64,000 nt of DNA from Coenobita brevimanus (lineage: Eukaryota > Arthropoda > Malacostraca > Decapoda > Coenobitidae), in contig CM064713.1 in the NCBI GenBank assembly GCA_032717465.1, positions 11,439,916 through 11,503,915 on the forward strand, given 5' to 3'. This document shows positions 38,922 through 49,731 of the stretch, in pieces. Numbering within the stretch: the stretch's first letter is position 1; each line of letters starts with the position of its first letter. The position numbers and the translations under genes were made by a program. Under the pieces are notes generated by a model. It had not been told where the DNA came from, made no database searches, and was given only the letters and a program-made list of their open reading frames with translations.

Positions 38922-39712
38922 TGTTACGGAACAGTGAAAGATAATGTACACTTTAAGTGAGAATACTAAAAATCACTACTGTCCCGTAAAGTTCCAGGTT
39001 CAAAACAAAAGAGTTAGGTAAAATTACAAGTTAAAGTTTAATGCTCAAACTAACAGCAAAACATTCAGGACTCATAAGGATAATGTAATGGCAAAAAACA
39101 GGTTAAATATATGGTTAACTGCAATAGCCTCTATTAACATGAAATTAGCAAGAGTAAATTTACCTAAGTCAGCCCTGATAAAATGAAAATACACCGGGTA
39201 ATGCTCAGTTAATGCAAGATAAATTATTACAGATACAAATTATTATCAAAAATGACTGACATAAAACCCTACATTAATCACCAAAACCTCACTAGGCTTA
39301 AGAATTAACCTTATGCTACACAGTACAAGAAAAAACGCAACAACAGTTATACTCAAATTACACACAGCTGCTAGATGTTTGGAGATTTCTTGAGCACTCA
39401 CAATAATAATAACTGTACAGGGGAGGACAGAGATGTGAACAAAATGAGGAGCAGATCTAAGTGGCAATGATGCAGAGACTGAGCTCATTATATAGGGGCC
39501 GGCAGAGCTTGATACAACTTGTAAGAAGGACGCGCAAATGAAGCCATGGGGACAAAGAGTTGACAATCCTGCTCTGAACTTCAGAAATGACGACTTACTC
39601 TACTATAACGGTAGAAGGGGGGAACTGAGGTAGAACACGTTCGTGATCAAACATGCAGCATACTGTGCGTTAAAATTACACAAAGGATGATGAAATCATA
39701 GGCTATGTAAAA
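38922..39712 (-). repeat. LTR-B copy 1, 5' LTR
   Basis: TGTTACGGAACAG (plus strand) to CTATGTAA, where it meets (TA)n; the expected terminal CA is lost in the repeat. A 106-codon sense-strand frame (39566-39246) lies inside. Confidence 0.9.
39246..39566 (-). CDS. Open reading frame inside the LTR-B LTR, unknown function
   Basis: 106 codons in the sense direction of the element (MSTLCPHGFICASFLQVVSS...). It has a hydrophobic stretch near the C-terminal third (ITVVAFFLVLCSIRLIL), possibly membrane-spanning. The same frame is open at 49550-49230 and, in the independent copy 3, at 60175-59855. The 3' LTRs of copies 1 and 2 keep only the last 70 codons. The TATA box lies within codons about 23-26, so the element's own promoter would not give a full-length message from a 5' LTR. 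It may be chance. Confidence 0.35.
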   Translation of the reverse strand: MSTLCPHGFICASFLQVVSSSAGPYIMSSVSASLPLRSAPHFVHISVLPCTVIIIVSAQEISKHLAAVCNLSITVVAFFLVLCSIRLILKPSEVLVINVGFYVSHF

Positions 39713-39737
39713 ATATATATATATATATATATATATA
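39713..39737. repeat. (AT)n between LTR-B and LINE-a
   Basis: About 12 units. It is the right flank of LTR-B and directly adjoins the first base of LINE-a (CCCCTGGGGGTAG). Confidence 0.92.
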
Positions 39738-39894
39738 CCCCTGGGGGTAGGGGGGGTTTCAAGAATACTCCCCCAGTATCCCTGCTTGTCGTACGAGGCG
39801 ACTAAAAGGGTTGGTGGTGGGTTAGTGCCCCACCCTGTAAAAAGAACTAACTAAAAATGCGAATAAAGCGCCTTGGACCCGAACGGACCGTACG

Positions 39895-41214
39895 TTGACG
39901 ACTAAGGAACGGACAAAGGACATTCTTAGGGTGGGAACGTGGAATGTGAGAGGAGTGAATGATGAAGTGAAAGAGAGAGAGATTGTTCAGGTGCTTGAGG
40001 ATGGAAAAGTGGATATATGTGGATTGACTGAAACTAAATGGAAAGGTGAAAGGGTGAGAGAATGGGAATATGGTTTAGGTATATGTGCGGGAGTCAATGA
40101 AAATGAGAGGGCAAGAGAGGGAGTATGTCTGATGATAAGCAAGAAGTGGAAGGAGAATATAAGAGAGTATGGAACAGTGGGTGCAACGATTGTATTGGTG
40201 AGGATGAAAGTAGGTATACAAGCGTGGGCAATTGTATATGTGTATGCCCCGACAGAGGATTGAGTGGCAAGAGTGAAAGATGAGTTTTCGGCGAGTGTAG
40301 AAGCGTGTATGGACAAGTTTGAGAGGAGCGAGAGAGTGCTGTTGATTGGAGACATGAATGGCAAAGTTGGGAATGTACGAGTGGATGGAGTGGTTGGTCA
40401 GTGGGGTGTGCCAGCTGACGTAGATGGGAATGGAAGTGCTTTGGTCGACATCTGTGCTGGAAAGGGGTTGGCAATAGCCAACACCTACTTTCAGCATAAG
40501 ATGATCCACCGGTACACATGGAGAGTAATGAGGAGGATGGATGGTGAACTTGTTGAACGAAAGGCAATGATAGACTACGTGTGTGTGGATGAGCGAATGA
40601 GAAGACAAGTGTTGGATGCAAGAGTGTGGAGAGGGTGGGGGAATGGAGTCTCGGACCATCACTTAGTGATGGCCAAGGTAGAGCTGCAAAGAAAGTGGTT
40701 GAGGAGACGAAGGGGAAGACAGGAGGAAGCAACTCCTGTGAGAAGAGTGGAGAAATTGCAAGATAGTGAGAAAATGACAGAGTATAAGAGCATAGTGGAA
40801 GAAAGATTGGGAAGGTATGAGCTAGAGCAGATGGAAGGGGTGGAAGACATATGTAAGATATTCACGGAAGAGATAGGCGCAGCGTGTGAGGCGGTTTGTG
40901 GAGTGAAGAGGAGATGCAGGGGTGTGCAAGGGACAGCATGGTGGAATGATGAGGTGAAACGAGCTGTGGAACAAAAGAAGAAGGCATATAGTGAATGGTT
41001 AGCGAGTAGAGGTAGGGGAGAAGATGAGAGAGAGAAGAGAGAGGTATATGTGAGCAGGAGAAGGGAGGTTAAGAGACTGGTGAAGGAGAGTAAAAAGAAA
41101 ATGGATGAAGAGTGTGGGAGGAATCTGAGTGTGAAATGGAGGGAGAGTAAGAAATTGTTTTGGAAGGAGGTAAAGAAAGTAAGGCAGTGTGAAAGGGAAA
41201 CAGTAAGGGAGTGA
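39895..41214 (+). pseudogene. LINE-a APE-type endonuclease and linker
   Basis: One frame with a single TGA stop (40261-40263). DILRVGTWNVRGVND (39922-39966), VDICGLTETKWKGE (catalytic Glu), AIVYVYAPTED, then after the stop LLIGDMNGKVGNVR (Asp/Asn) and WGNGVSDHHLVMAK (the SDH box). So all endonuclease signature boxes are present. From about 40690 the linker is Lys/Arg/Glu-rich (TAWWNDEVKRAVEQKKKAYS). The frame ends at 41214 and a frameshift leads to the RT. The likely start is the ATG at 39895 (context not distinctive), or further upstream. Confidence 0.88.
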
Positions 41215-41390
41215 AAGACAGGAATAATAGATCGTTGGTGGAGAAGAGAGAGAAATTGAGGAGATGGAAGGAGCACTTTGAGGATTTGTTGAATATAGAG
41301 AGAGAGAGCAGTGCGAGTATAAGTGGTTGGGGAATGGCTGAGAGAAGAAGAGATGAGAGGAGGGAGGAAGAGATCAGTAGGGCTTAAGTA

Positions 41391-42753
41391 GTGGAAGCGA
41401 TGAAGAAGATTAAGTTGGGAAAGGCCCCAGGAACTGATGGAGTGTGTGGTGAAATGCTTAGGTATGGGGGTGAGATTGTTGTGGAGTGGATATGGAAGTT
41501 GTGCATATTGGCTTGGGAAGAGGGAAGGGTTCCAGAGGACTGGAAATCAGGTATAATTGTTCCTTTATACAAAGGAAAAGGGGAGAGAGAAGTATGTGGT
41601 AACCATAGGGGTATTTGCCTACTTAGTGTGACTGGTAAAATATATGGTAGAATACTCATTGATAGGGTTAGGCATATGACAGAGGAGCTAGTTGGAGAAG
41701 AACAAGGGGGATTTAGGAAGGGAAAAGGGTGTGTAGATCAGATATTTGTTCTAAGATGTTTAGTGGAGAAGTATCTAGAGAAGGGAAGGAAAGTGTATGC
41801 TGCCTTCATGGACTTGGAGAAAGCTTATGACAGAATAGATAGGCAAGGTATGTGGAAGGTATTAAGAATATATGGAATGGAGGAGAAATTGTTGAGTGCT
41901 GTGAAGAGTATGTACAAGGGAGCTAGGGCTGCGGTGCGAGTGGATGGTGAGCTGAGTGAGTTCTTTGATCTCAGTGTGGGAATGAAACAGGGTTGTGTGA
42001 TGTCTCCATGGCTGTTTAATATATACATGGATGGGGTTGTAAAGGAGGTGCAGGGTAGGGCAGTGGATGTGGGGGTGGCTCTAATGAATGAGGGTGAGAT
42101 TTGGAAGCTTCCAGTGTTGCTGTTTGCTGATGATACAGTACTGTTGAGTGAAGATGAATGGGAGTTGCAAGGTTTGAGTGAATGAATTTGGGACAGTGTG
42201 TAGGAGGAGGAATCTGAAAGTTAATGTAAACAAAAGCAAAGTTATGGTGTTTGAGAGGAATGAAGTCACAGAGTGTGCAGTGAGGTTGGATGGTGAGGAT
42301 ATGGAGAATGTGAGTGCATTCAAGTACTTGGGTAGTGTGATGAGTAGGGATGGAACTTTGGGGGATGAAATCCTTGGAAGGGTACAGCAGGGAAGGAAGG
42401 TTGTTGGTACACTGAAAGCAGTGATGAGGAATAGGGAGGTGAGTATGGAAGTTAAGAAGTCACTGCATGATAGTATTGTCATCCCTACCCTGACGTATGG
42501 AAGCGAGGCATGAACCTTGCAAGAGGGGAACAAGTCAAGAGTGAGAGCAGTGGAAATGAGTTACTTGAGAGGAGCATGTGGAGTGACGTGGAGGGACAGG
42601 TTGACGAATGAAGAAGTGAAGGAACGCTGTGGGGTGGATGTGGATGTGGTTGAGAAGATTAGGAGAAATACACTGAGGTGGTTTGGACATGCGAAGAGAA
42701 TGGAGAATGAAAGACTGACTAAGAGGGTGTATGTGCGGTGGCTCAATCGGTAG
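41391..42753 (+). pseudogene. LINE-a reverse transcriptase and C-terminal region
   Basis: 41391-42182: IKLGKAPGTDGVCGEML, IIVPLYKGKGEREVCGNHRG, EEQGGFRKGKGCVDQIF, AAFMDLEKAYDRID (motif A), VGMKQGCVMSPWLFNIYMDG (motif B) and LLFADDTVLL (motif C, FADD at 42123-42134). A frameshift near 42180 moves to the frame of NLKVNVNKSKVMVFERNEVT and FKYLGSVMSRDG, with a TGA at 42511-42513, then LRGACGVTWRDRL and NTLRWFGHAKRMENERLTKR. SINE-1 cuts the tail after RVYV. Catalytic residues are intact, but three breaks disable it. Confidence 0.88.
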
Positions 42754-43075
42754 AGAGGTAGCGTGCAGTCCTAACGGGCCCAGGTTCAAATCCCGGCTAG
42801 GGCAGGGAACAGTTTAAGGATTTGAATTTCATTCAATCAGGCTTTACTGATCTACCAGAAGACCCGCCGACATGTCGTAAAAATACCCCCGCTAATACCA
42901 ATACACCAGTCCTGTATGAGACAGCCCTAGCATGTATTCAATATGAACAGTGGGTGTTAGCGCCGAAGTGGTGACATGTAGAGGTGTATGGTATGTAGCA
43001 GGACTGCTGGGCCTTGATAGCAGGCTGTGAAGCCTATGCCCAGAGTCGGACACATAAAAAAAAAAAAAAAAAAAA
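42735..43075 (+). mobile_element. SINE-1, full length, tRNA-derived
   Basis: 341 bp. The head GCGGTGGCTCAATCGGTAGAG resembles a tRNA 5' half with an A box, and GGTTCAAATCC at about 42783-42793 is a canonical B box of an RNA polymerase III promoter. Then a body (CCGACATGTCGTAAAAATA) and a 20-base A tail. ATGT flanks it (42731-42734 and 43075-43078), a short target duplication in the LINE-a tail. A diverged full copy lies at 59177-59508. It is not a working tRNA gene: the anticodon arm does not fold well and the body continues. Confidence 0.85.
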
Positions 43076-43257
43076 TGTAGGTGAGGTGGAGGGAGGGAGA
43101 GGGAGAGGTAGACCGAGGATGAGGTGGAGGGATGGAGTTGAGAGGTATATGAGGGAGGGGGGGTGAGTTGGGGGGGGGTAGTCAAATGGTGGGTGACAGA
43201 GCGACTTGGAGGCGTTTTGTCTGCAGCCACCCTTTGCGGGATTAGGGCGTCGGGCTA

Positions 43258-43272
43258 TAGATAGATAGATAG

Positions 43273-43304
<32 letters not shown>

Positions 43305-43308
43305 TATA
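43258..43308. repeat. (TAGA)/(TA)n, left flank of LTR-B copy 2
   Basis: Same position as 33256-33329 but shorter, as expected for a repeat that changes length quickly or is hard to sequence. Confidence 0.9.
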
Positions 43309-44096
43309 TTTTAACGGAACAGAGAAAGATAACGTACACTTTAAGTGAGAATACTAAGAGTCACTACTGTCCCGTAAAGTTCCAGGTTCAAAACAAAAGA
43401 GTTAGGTAAAATTACAAGTTAAAGTTTAATGCTCAAACTAACAACAAAACATTCAGGACTCATAAGGATAATGTAATGGCAAATAAACAGGTTAAATATA
43501 TGGTTAACTGCAATAGCCTCTATTAACACGAAATTAGCAAGAGTAAATTTATCTAAGTCAGCCCTGATAAAATGAGATACCAGATAATACTCAGTGAATG
43601 CCAGATAAATTATTACAGATACAAACTATTATCAAAAATGACTGACATAAAACCCAACATTAATCAAAAACCTCACTAGGCCTAAGAATTAACCTTATGC
43701 TACACAGTACAAGAAAAAATGCAATAACACTTAAACTCAAATTACACACAGCTGCTAGATGTTTGGAGATTTCTTGAGTACTCACAATAATAATATCTGT
43801 ACAGGGGAGGACAGAGATGTGAACAAAATGAGGAGCAGATCTAAGTGGCAATGATGCAGAGACTGAGCTCATTATATAGGGGCCAGCAGAGCTTGATACA
43901 ACTTGTAAGAAGGACGCGCAAATGAAGCCATGGGGACAAAGAGCTGAAAATCACGCTCTGAATAACAGAGAGAACGACTTACTCTACTATAACGATAGAA
44001 GGGGGGGACTGAGGCAGAACACGCTCGTGATCAAATATGCAGCATACTGTGCGTTAAAATTACACAAAGGATGATGAAATCATAGGCTATGTAACA
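43309..44096 (-). repeat. LTR-B copy 2, 3' LTR
   Basis: Matches the 3' LTR of copy 1 much better than its own 5' LTR, including diagnostic sites such as AATAACAGAGAGAACG near 43961. Confidence 0.9.
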
Positions 44097-44157
44097 CCTC
44101 CCCACAAAGAAAAAGAAATTTACAAAGGAAATTTCTTATTACTCTAAAACAATCTGT

Positions 44158-44850
44158 CTAAAGTCTAGATAAATAATCTGCAATAACATTTTCATTCCCC
44201 TTGACATGTTGTATGTCTAATGAATACTCCTGAAGAAGTAGACTCCATCTTGTCAATCTCTGATTTTTATCTTTAAACTTACTAAGGAATTTCAGTGGGT
44301 TATGATCGGTATAAATGACTATGGGGTCAAAACCAGAACACAAATAAAATGAAAAATGCTGTAAACCCAAAATCAAGGTCAAAAGCTCTTTCTCAATAGT
44401 TGAGTAGTTCTTTTGAGGTGGAGTGAACTTCTTACTGTAATAAGATACAGGGTGTTCAATACCCTGATCATCCTCTTGCAGCAAAACAGCCCCAGCTCCT
44501 GTATCATTTGCATCAACAGCCATCTTAAAAGGCTTAGCAAAATTTGGAGTAGCGAGCACTGGCTGACTTAATAGAATAGCTTTAAGTTTGTTGAAAGAGG
44601 ATTCACAGTTATCGGTCCAGACAAATTTAACTCCCTTTTTCAGTAGGTCTGTAAGTGTTGATACAAGAATTGAAAAGTTAAGAACAAATCTCCTGTAATA
44701 ACCTACCATTCCCAAAAATCTTTGTAGCTCTTTCCTACTTTTAGGTCTGGGAAGATCACTTATAACCTGAACCTTAGCTCATGGTGGTGCAACATGTCCA
44801 TCACCAATTACATACCCAAGGTTCTGAACTTTAGCTTGACCAAACTCACA
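44158..44850 (-). pseudogene. LTR-B copy 2 RNase H region
   Basis: 185 open codons, 44715-44158, identical in motifs to copy 1 (AVDANDTGAGA, STIEKELLTL, YTDHNPLKFL, NVIADYLSRL). The TGA near 44780 is shared with copy 1. An extra T near 44860 shifts the frame between RT and RH in this copy only. Confidence 0.88.
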
Positions 44851-45710
44851 CTTTCATAAAATTAGCTACAAGATTAGCGTGAACTAAACGGTCAAGAAAT
44901 TTACTGACATGGCATAGGTGATCTTTCCAGTTGTCACTGAAGATTAATACATCATCAGTATAAACAACACACCCTGCCAAACCCTCTGTTACAACATTCA
45001 TGAGCTTCTGAAATGTGGCTGGTGCATTCTTCATACCATACGGCATTACAGAACATGCAAAAGCCTTTCCTAGTGTTACAAAACATGAGATCTCCCTAGC
45101 ACGTTCAGTCATAGGTACTTGCCAGTATCCCTTTAACAAATCAAACTTACTTATGTACCTAGCCTTTCCGATCTTGTCTATGCAATCTTCCACACGAGGG
45201 AGAGGGTAAGTGTCTGTTTTAGTTATCTGATTAACACGTCTGTAGTCAATGCAAAGCTGCTGTGACCCACCTGGCTTAGGGACTAGAGTGACAGGAGAAC
45301 TCCACTCGCTCTGACATGGCTCAATCATCTTGTGGTCCAACAGGTAGCCAAGCTCCTTCTGGATGAGAGGAACTTTCACTGGGTTCACACGGTAGGGAGG
45401 CAATTTAATTGGCTTTGCGTCTCCAACATCGACATCATGCATCAACACAGTGGTTCTTCCTGGAGTAGCACGAAACACTTGCGGGTACTCCTGCAGTAAT
45501 GCCGAAAACTCCTGCCTTTCCTTGGGAGGTAGATGAGAAAGCTTAGTCTGGAGATCATTCATGATATCAGGATTCTTCCCCAAACTATCACTCAGGCTCA
45601 TGCTGCATGGGAGAGCTTCACTTGCAGACTCGGGTGGAACAACTACAGTGCAGACTGGATTATTTTCGTCCCGCCTGTGATATAACTTTAGCATGTTGAT
45701 GTGACATAGT
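44846..45710 (-). pseudogene. LTR-B copy 2 reverse transcriptase
   Basis: 282 codons open (45694-44846), with the same fingers, palm and YTDD motifs as copy 1, ending FMKV after the extra T. The TAA between IN and RT (about 45709-45711) is shared with copy 1. Confidence 0.92.
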
Positions 45711-47588
45711 TACTTGCTCTTTCTACGATCTGGTGTGGCGATGACATAGTTGACATCACTGAGTTTCTTCTCCACGAAATAAGGGCCACTAAACTTGGCT
45801 TGAAGAGGTTGCCCATGAACTGGTAGCAGAATCAAAACCTGATCTCCTGGCTGAAAGTGGCGTAACCTGGACTTCTTATCATACCAAAGTCTTCATCTTC
45901 TCCTGAGCAGCTCCTAAATTCTCTCTCGCCATCTGTAAAGCAGTGGACAGCCGTTCTTTGAACTTCATCACATACTCCAGGAGGTTGACGTCATCTTCCT
46001 CCGACAGCCAGCATTCCTTGAGTAACTTAAGGGGTCCTCTTACTTCATGGCCAAACAGTAGTTCAAAAGGTGAGAAGCCCAGTGATTCATTTGGAGATTC
46101 TCTTGCAGCAAACACAACGAATGGAAGACCTTTATCCCAGTCTTTCTGATGTTCCAAACAGTATTTCTTGAGCATCGATTTGAGTGTTTGATGATATCTC
46201 TCCAACGCTCCTTGGGTCTGGGGATGGTAAGCTGAAGACGTGATCTGGGTGATGCCCAACTCTTTCAGAGACTGCTTGAAAACGTTTGACATGAAATTAC
46301 TTCCCCGGTCGGACTGTACCTCCTTGGGCAGACCAAACTTTGTGAAGAACCCTAGCATTTCCTTAACCACGTTCTTTGCTGAGATATTTCTAAGTGGAAT
46401 GGCTTCAGGATAACGAGTAGCCATATCAATCATGGTCAACACATAAGAAAATCCTGAAGAAGTCTTAGGAAGAGGGCCCACAATATCCACCAACACACGG
46501 GTGAAAGGCGCCTCAAAAGGAGGAATGGGAACTAGAGGTGCAACCTTTTCGGTCTGATTACACTTCCCCACAACTTGACAGGTGTGACAAGACTTACAAT
46601 ACCAGGAAACATCCCTGAAGATACCTGGCCAGTAGAAGTGTTTCAAAATGCGTGCCACAGTCTTCCTCACTCCAAGGTGTCCTGCCAAACTGGAATCATG
46701 AGCCACTCGAATGATATCCTGCCTACAAACACGAGGGATGACAACTTGATGTACAGCCTCCCATTCACAGTCGGCTGATGCTGTTGGGGGTCTCCACTTC
46801 CTCATAAGTACTCCTGACTTTACATAATAACAAGTAGAAGCACTGGCTGACTCTTCTTCACTGTAAGCAGAGTTAGCTAGACCTTTCAACTCAGGGTCAG
46901 CAACATGCAACTCAACCAACTCTTGACGAGACAAATTATCAACACTACGGGGTACTGCCTCATCTGGTGAGTGGTCCAAATTAGCAAGAAAAGTGTCAGC
47001 TAGGATAACATCATCATCATCATTATCCTCTAAATCACCAGTAACTTTAGACTTAGCCCTAGTGACAGCACATGCAGGGATCACATCAGGGACATCACAA
47101 TCCTGGGCCGCAGCCACTGGCTCACTAGACAACTGAGGAGCTGGACACACTTGACTTCCACCAATATCATTTCCAAGTAAGAAAGTTACACCTGACATTG
47201 GGAGTGTCTCAACCAACCCAACCATAACGGAACCATTAACAAAACCAGACTCTAAATTCACTCTGCACAGAGGGACAGAGAAGTAATTATTCCCTACACC
47301 TTGTAAGATTACAGTTTCATCAGAGGAATTAACATTAGAGCCTAGAACACTGGTCAGCATAAGGGATTGGCAAGCACCTGTATCACGATATATTTGAACT
47401 GATTTCCTGTCATTATTGTCCAGAGGACTGACAAAACCATCAGACAGGAAATTAGCACATGAACTCTTGAGAGTGTCACCCACGTTACTGCTCAAAAGAG
47501 GAGCTCCATCATGAGAATTTAAGTTGCCCCTCAAAGCAGGTTCAGTTAACTCAGTTAAAGAATTCTGGGAACTCTCAAGGGTGGACAC
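45711..47588 (-). pseudogene. LTR-B copy 2 protease-integrase
   Basis: A 569-codon frame (47588-45879) contains protease YRDTGACQSLML, linker CAVTRAKSKVTGD, HHCC (HDSSLAGH, CHTC) and the DDE core with LVDIVGPL, SDRGSNFMSN and GALERYHQT, so all integrase catalytic residues are intact. This single frame proves that PR leads directly into IN with no RT between them. An extra A near 45888 ends the frame as MKTLV before the GPY/F region, which continues in another frame to 45711. Confidence 0.92.
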
Positions 47589-48821
47589 TAGACCAATTGA
47601 CTGAATATTTAAAAGACTCCTTTTTGTTCACATCACGCTGTCTCCTGAAACATTTCTCCGTAGTATGACCAAGCTTACTACAATAAGTACATTTACTTTT
47701 CTGAAATCTAGAGGTGGAGCTGGTATTTACTTCCTGAGAAACATCATCTTTATTCTCTTTCCTGTTACCTGTACTCTGAGTAGAGGCAACGTACTTACTG
47801 TCAGCTTTCCCTTTTTCTCTAGAATATCTCTTGTGAGTGAGAACATATTCATCAGCTAAAACTGCAGCATCAGACAAATTATCTATTCTTTTCTCATCAA
47901 GATATAGGCTTATATCCTTATTTATACCCCCCTCTTGAAGTCCTCCAGCAAAATCATCTGCTTAAATTTACCAAAATCAGAATCCACATTCTTAGAATTT
48001 AACCACTGCTCTAACAGATCTTCTTTGATTTTTGCATACTCAACATGGGATTGCTTATCTTGCTTGTATGTTGTCCTAAATTTTACTCTATAAGCTTCAG
48101 GAACAAGCTCATAGGCCTTAAGAATCAAGCTCTTAACTACATCATAATTATCAGATTGATCCTGAGGAAAAGATGCATAAGTTATTTGAGCTTTACCGGT
48201 GAGAACAGTTTGAAGGAGTACTGGCCAATACTGTTTGGGCCAATTAAAACCCGTAGCTACCCTCTCAAACAACTGAAAATACTTTGTTAAATCAGATTCA
48301 TTAAAAGGAGGGACAAGTTTAACATTTTTAGCCACATCAAAATCATCAGAGCTAGATGATCCAGTTCCACCTTGTTTCATGCGATACTCATGGTCTGCCT
48401 GAATCCTAGCAATTTCAACTTGTGCCTCAGCCTCCTTAGAACGGGCCTGAAATTCAGCCTGCTTAGCACTTGCTTGAAATTCAGCTTCCTGAATACGAGC
48501 CTGAGACTCAGCCTCCTTAGCACGGGCTTGAAATTCAGCCTCCTTAACACGAGACTCCGCCTTCTTAGCCTGAGCCTCCTGCAGGGCTAGCTGTAACTTA
48601 GCTAATTCAATCTGCGTTTGCTCATTTGGAGGAGTTACATTAAACAAGCTTTCATTAATTATGTCAACAATTTGATCTTTAGAATGATGAGAGCAGGCAG
48701 CAATTCCCAATTGTTGAGCAACAAGCTTAAGTTCATTCTTTGTTCTGTTTTCTACATCACACACTGTTTGCACATTTGACAAAAAATCTTTGGCTTCATC
48801 AAGTGTAGTAATAGTAGACAT
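47575..48821 (-). pseudogene. LTR-B copy 2 gag, broken
   Basis: Gag from MSTITTLDEAKDFL (about 48821) is open to 47922, where extra C bases near 47928 shift the frame. The zinc-knuckle part (CTYCSKLGHTTEKC) lies in 47877-47575, where an extra A near 47610 causes the next shift. Coiled-coil length equals that of copy 1. Confidence 0.88.
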
Positions 48822-48905
48822 CATGAATAAGTAACAGTCACAAAATATCAAGCAATATCCTTATGATAATATCCTGAATATCCTGATATGAGGTCGCGAA
48901 ATTTA

Positions 48906-49693
48906 TGTTACGGAACAGTGAAAGATAATGTACACTTTAAGTGAGAATACTAAAAATCACTACTGTCCCGTAAAGTTCCAGGTTCAAAACAAAAGAGTTA
49001 GGTAAAATTACAAGTTAAAGTTTAATGCTCAAACTAACAGCAAAACATTCAGGACTCATAAGGATAATGTAATGGCAAAAAACAGGTTAAATATATGGTT
49101 AACTGCAATAGCCTCTATTAACATGAAATTAGCAAGAGTAAATTTACCTAAGTCAGCCCTGATAAAATGAAAATACACCGGGTAATGCTCAGTTAATGCA
49201 AGATAAATTATTACAGATACAAATTATTATCAAAAATGACTGACATAAAACCCTACATTAATCACAAAAACCTCACTAGGCTTAAGAATTAACCTTATGC
49301 TACACAGTACAAGAAAAAACGCAACAACAGTTATACTCAAATTACACACAGCTGCTAGATGTTTGGAGATTTCTTGAGCACTCACAATAATAATAACTGT
49401 ACAGGGGAGGACAGAGATGTGAACAAAATGAGGAGCAGATCTAAGTGGCAATGATGCAGAGACTGAGCTCATTATATAGGGGCCGGCAGAGCTTGATACA
49501 ACTTGTAAGAAGGACGCGCAAATGAAGCCATGGGGACAAAGAGTTGACAATCCTGCTCTGAACTTCAGAAATGACGACTTACTCTACTATAACGGTAGAA
49601 GGGGGGAACTGAGGTAGAACACGTTCGTGATCAAACATGCAGCATACTGTGCGTTAAAATTACACAAAGGATGATGAAATCATAGGCTATGTA

Positions 49694-49696
<3 letters not shown>
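48906..49696 (-). repeat. LTR-B copy 2, 5' LTR
   Basis: TGTTACGGAACAG to CTATGTAA, then (AT)n. It contains the 106-codon sense frame (49550-49230), as at 39566-39246. Confidence 0.9.

Positions 49697-49729
<33 letters not shown>
49697..49729. repeat. (AT)n between LTR-B copy 2 and LINE-a
   Basis: Longer than the corresponding tract in copy 1 (39713-39737). It directly adjoins the LINE-a 5' end. Confidence 0.92.

Positions 49730-49731
<2 letters not shown>

Larger units (their letters stand above)
33330..39712 (-). mobile_element. LTR-B copy 1: Ty3/Gypsy element with order gag-PR-IN-RT-RH
   Basis: 6.38 kb on the minus strand, with LTRs of about 790 bp at both ends. Reading from high to low coordinates: gag with coiled-coil and CCHC knuckle, aspartic protease, integrase (HHCC, DDE, GPY/F-like), reverse transcriptase, RNase H, then polypurine tract and 3' LTR. 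Integrase upstream of RT is the Ty1/copia order. The RT, RNase H and integrase sequences are Ty3/Gypsy-like, and this combination is known as the Gmr1-like group. The copy has one frameshift between PR and IN, one stop between IN and RT and two TGA stops between RT and RH. Confidence 0.92.
32903..42907. repeat. 10.0-kb repeated unit, copy 1
   Basis: Begins inside SINE-1 (AGTCCTGTATGAGACAG) and runs through the LINE-a tail, LTR-B and LINE-a up to the same point inside the next SINE-1. Copy 2 starts at 42908, offset 10,005 bp. Corresponding parts differ only by scattered substitutions and 1-2-bp indels, while the two LTRs within one LTR-B differ at dozens of sites that both units share. So the unit was copied after LTR-B had inserted and aged, or it is an assembly duplicate. 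Confidence 0.88.
39738..43257 (+). mobile_element. LINE-a, near full-length, interrupted by SINE-1
   Basis: The 5' end CCCTGGGGGTAGGGGGGGTT is shared with 49730 and, inverted, with 51060-51086. Then a 150-bp leader, APE-type endonuclease, a linker, RT and C-terminal region. SINE-1 sits at 42735-43075 in the tail, and LINE-a ends at about 43257 at (TAGA)/(TA)n. The 5' ends in all three places and the 3' end abut AT repeats. The protein layout (EN, RT, then GSEA...LRGACGV...LRWFGH) is RTE-like; tentative. Confidence 0.88.
43309..49696 (-). mobile_element. LTR-B copy 2: gag-PR-IN-RT-RH
   Basis: Same element as 33330-39712, with LTRs at 43309-44096 and 48906-49696. Its small indels fall at different places from copy 1: PR and IN are in one frame here (569 codons open), the second integrase Asp is intact (SDRGSNF), but gag is broken in two places and IN is broken near 45888. 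The PPT, TATA box and LTR frame are conserved. Confidence 0.92.

Noticed and set aside
33330..39712. An endogenous retrovirus with an envelope gene
   Set aside because: After RNase H the element goes directly to the polypurine tract and LTR; no env-like frame with signal peptide and membrane anchor exists.
42735..42808. A genuine tRNA gene
   Set aside because: A and B boxes are present, but the sequence continues into a conserved body and poly(A), and recurs with the same body at 59177. It is the head of a SINE.
47681..48590. Plus-strand frames inside LTR-B that recur in all copies (for example 48045-48290 and 37681-37875)
   Set aside because: They recur only because the element is repeated; they are antisense to gag.
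43309..49696. LTR-B copies 1 and 2 as two independent insertions
   Set aside because: Their flanks, LTR differences and stops are shared, so they derive from one insertion by duplication of the whole unit.
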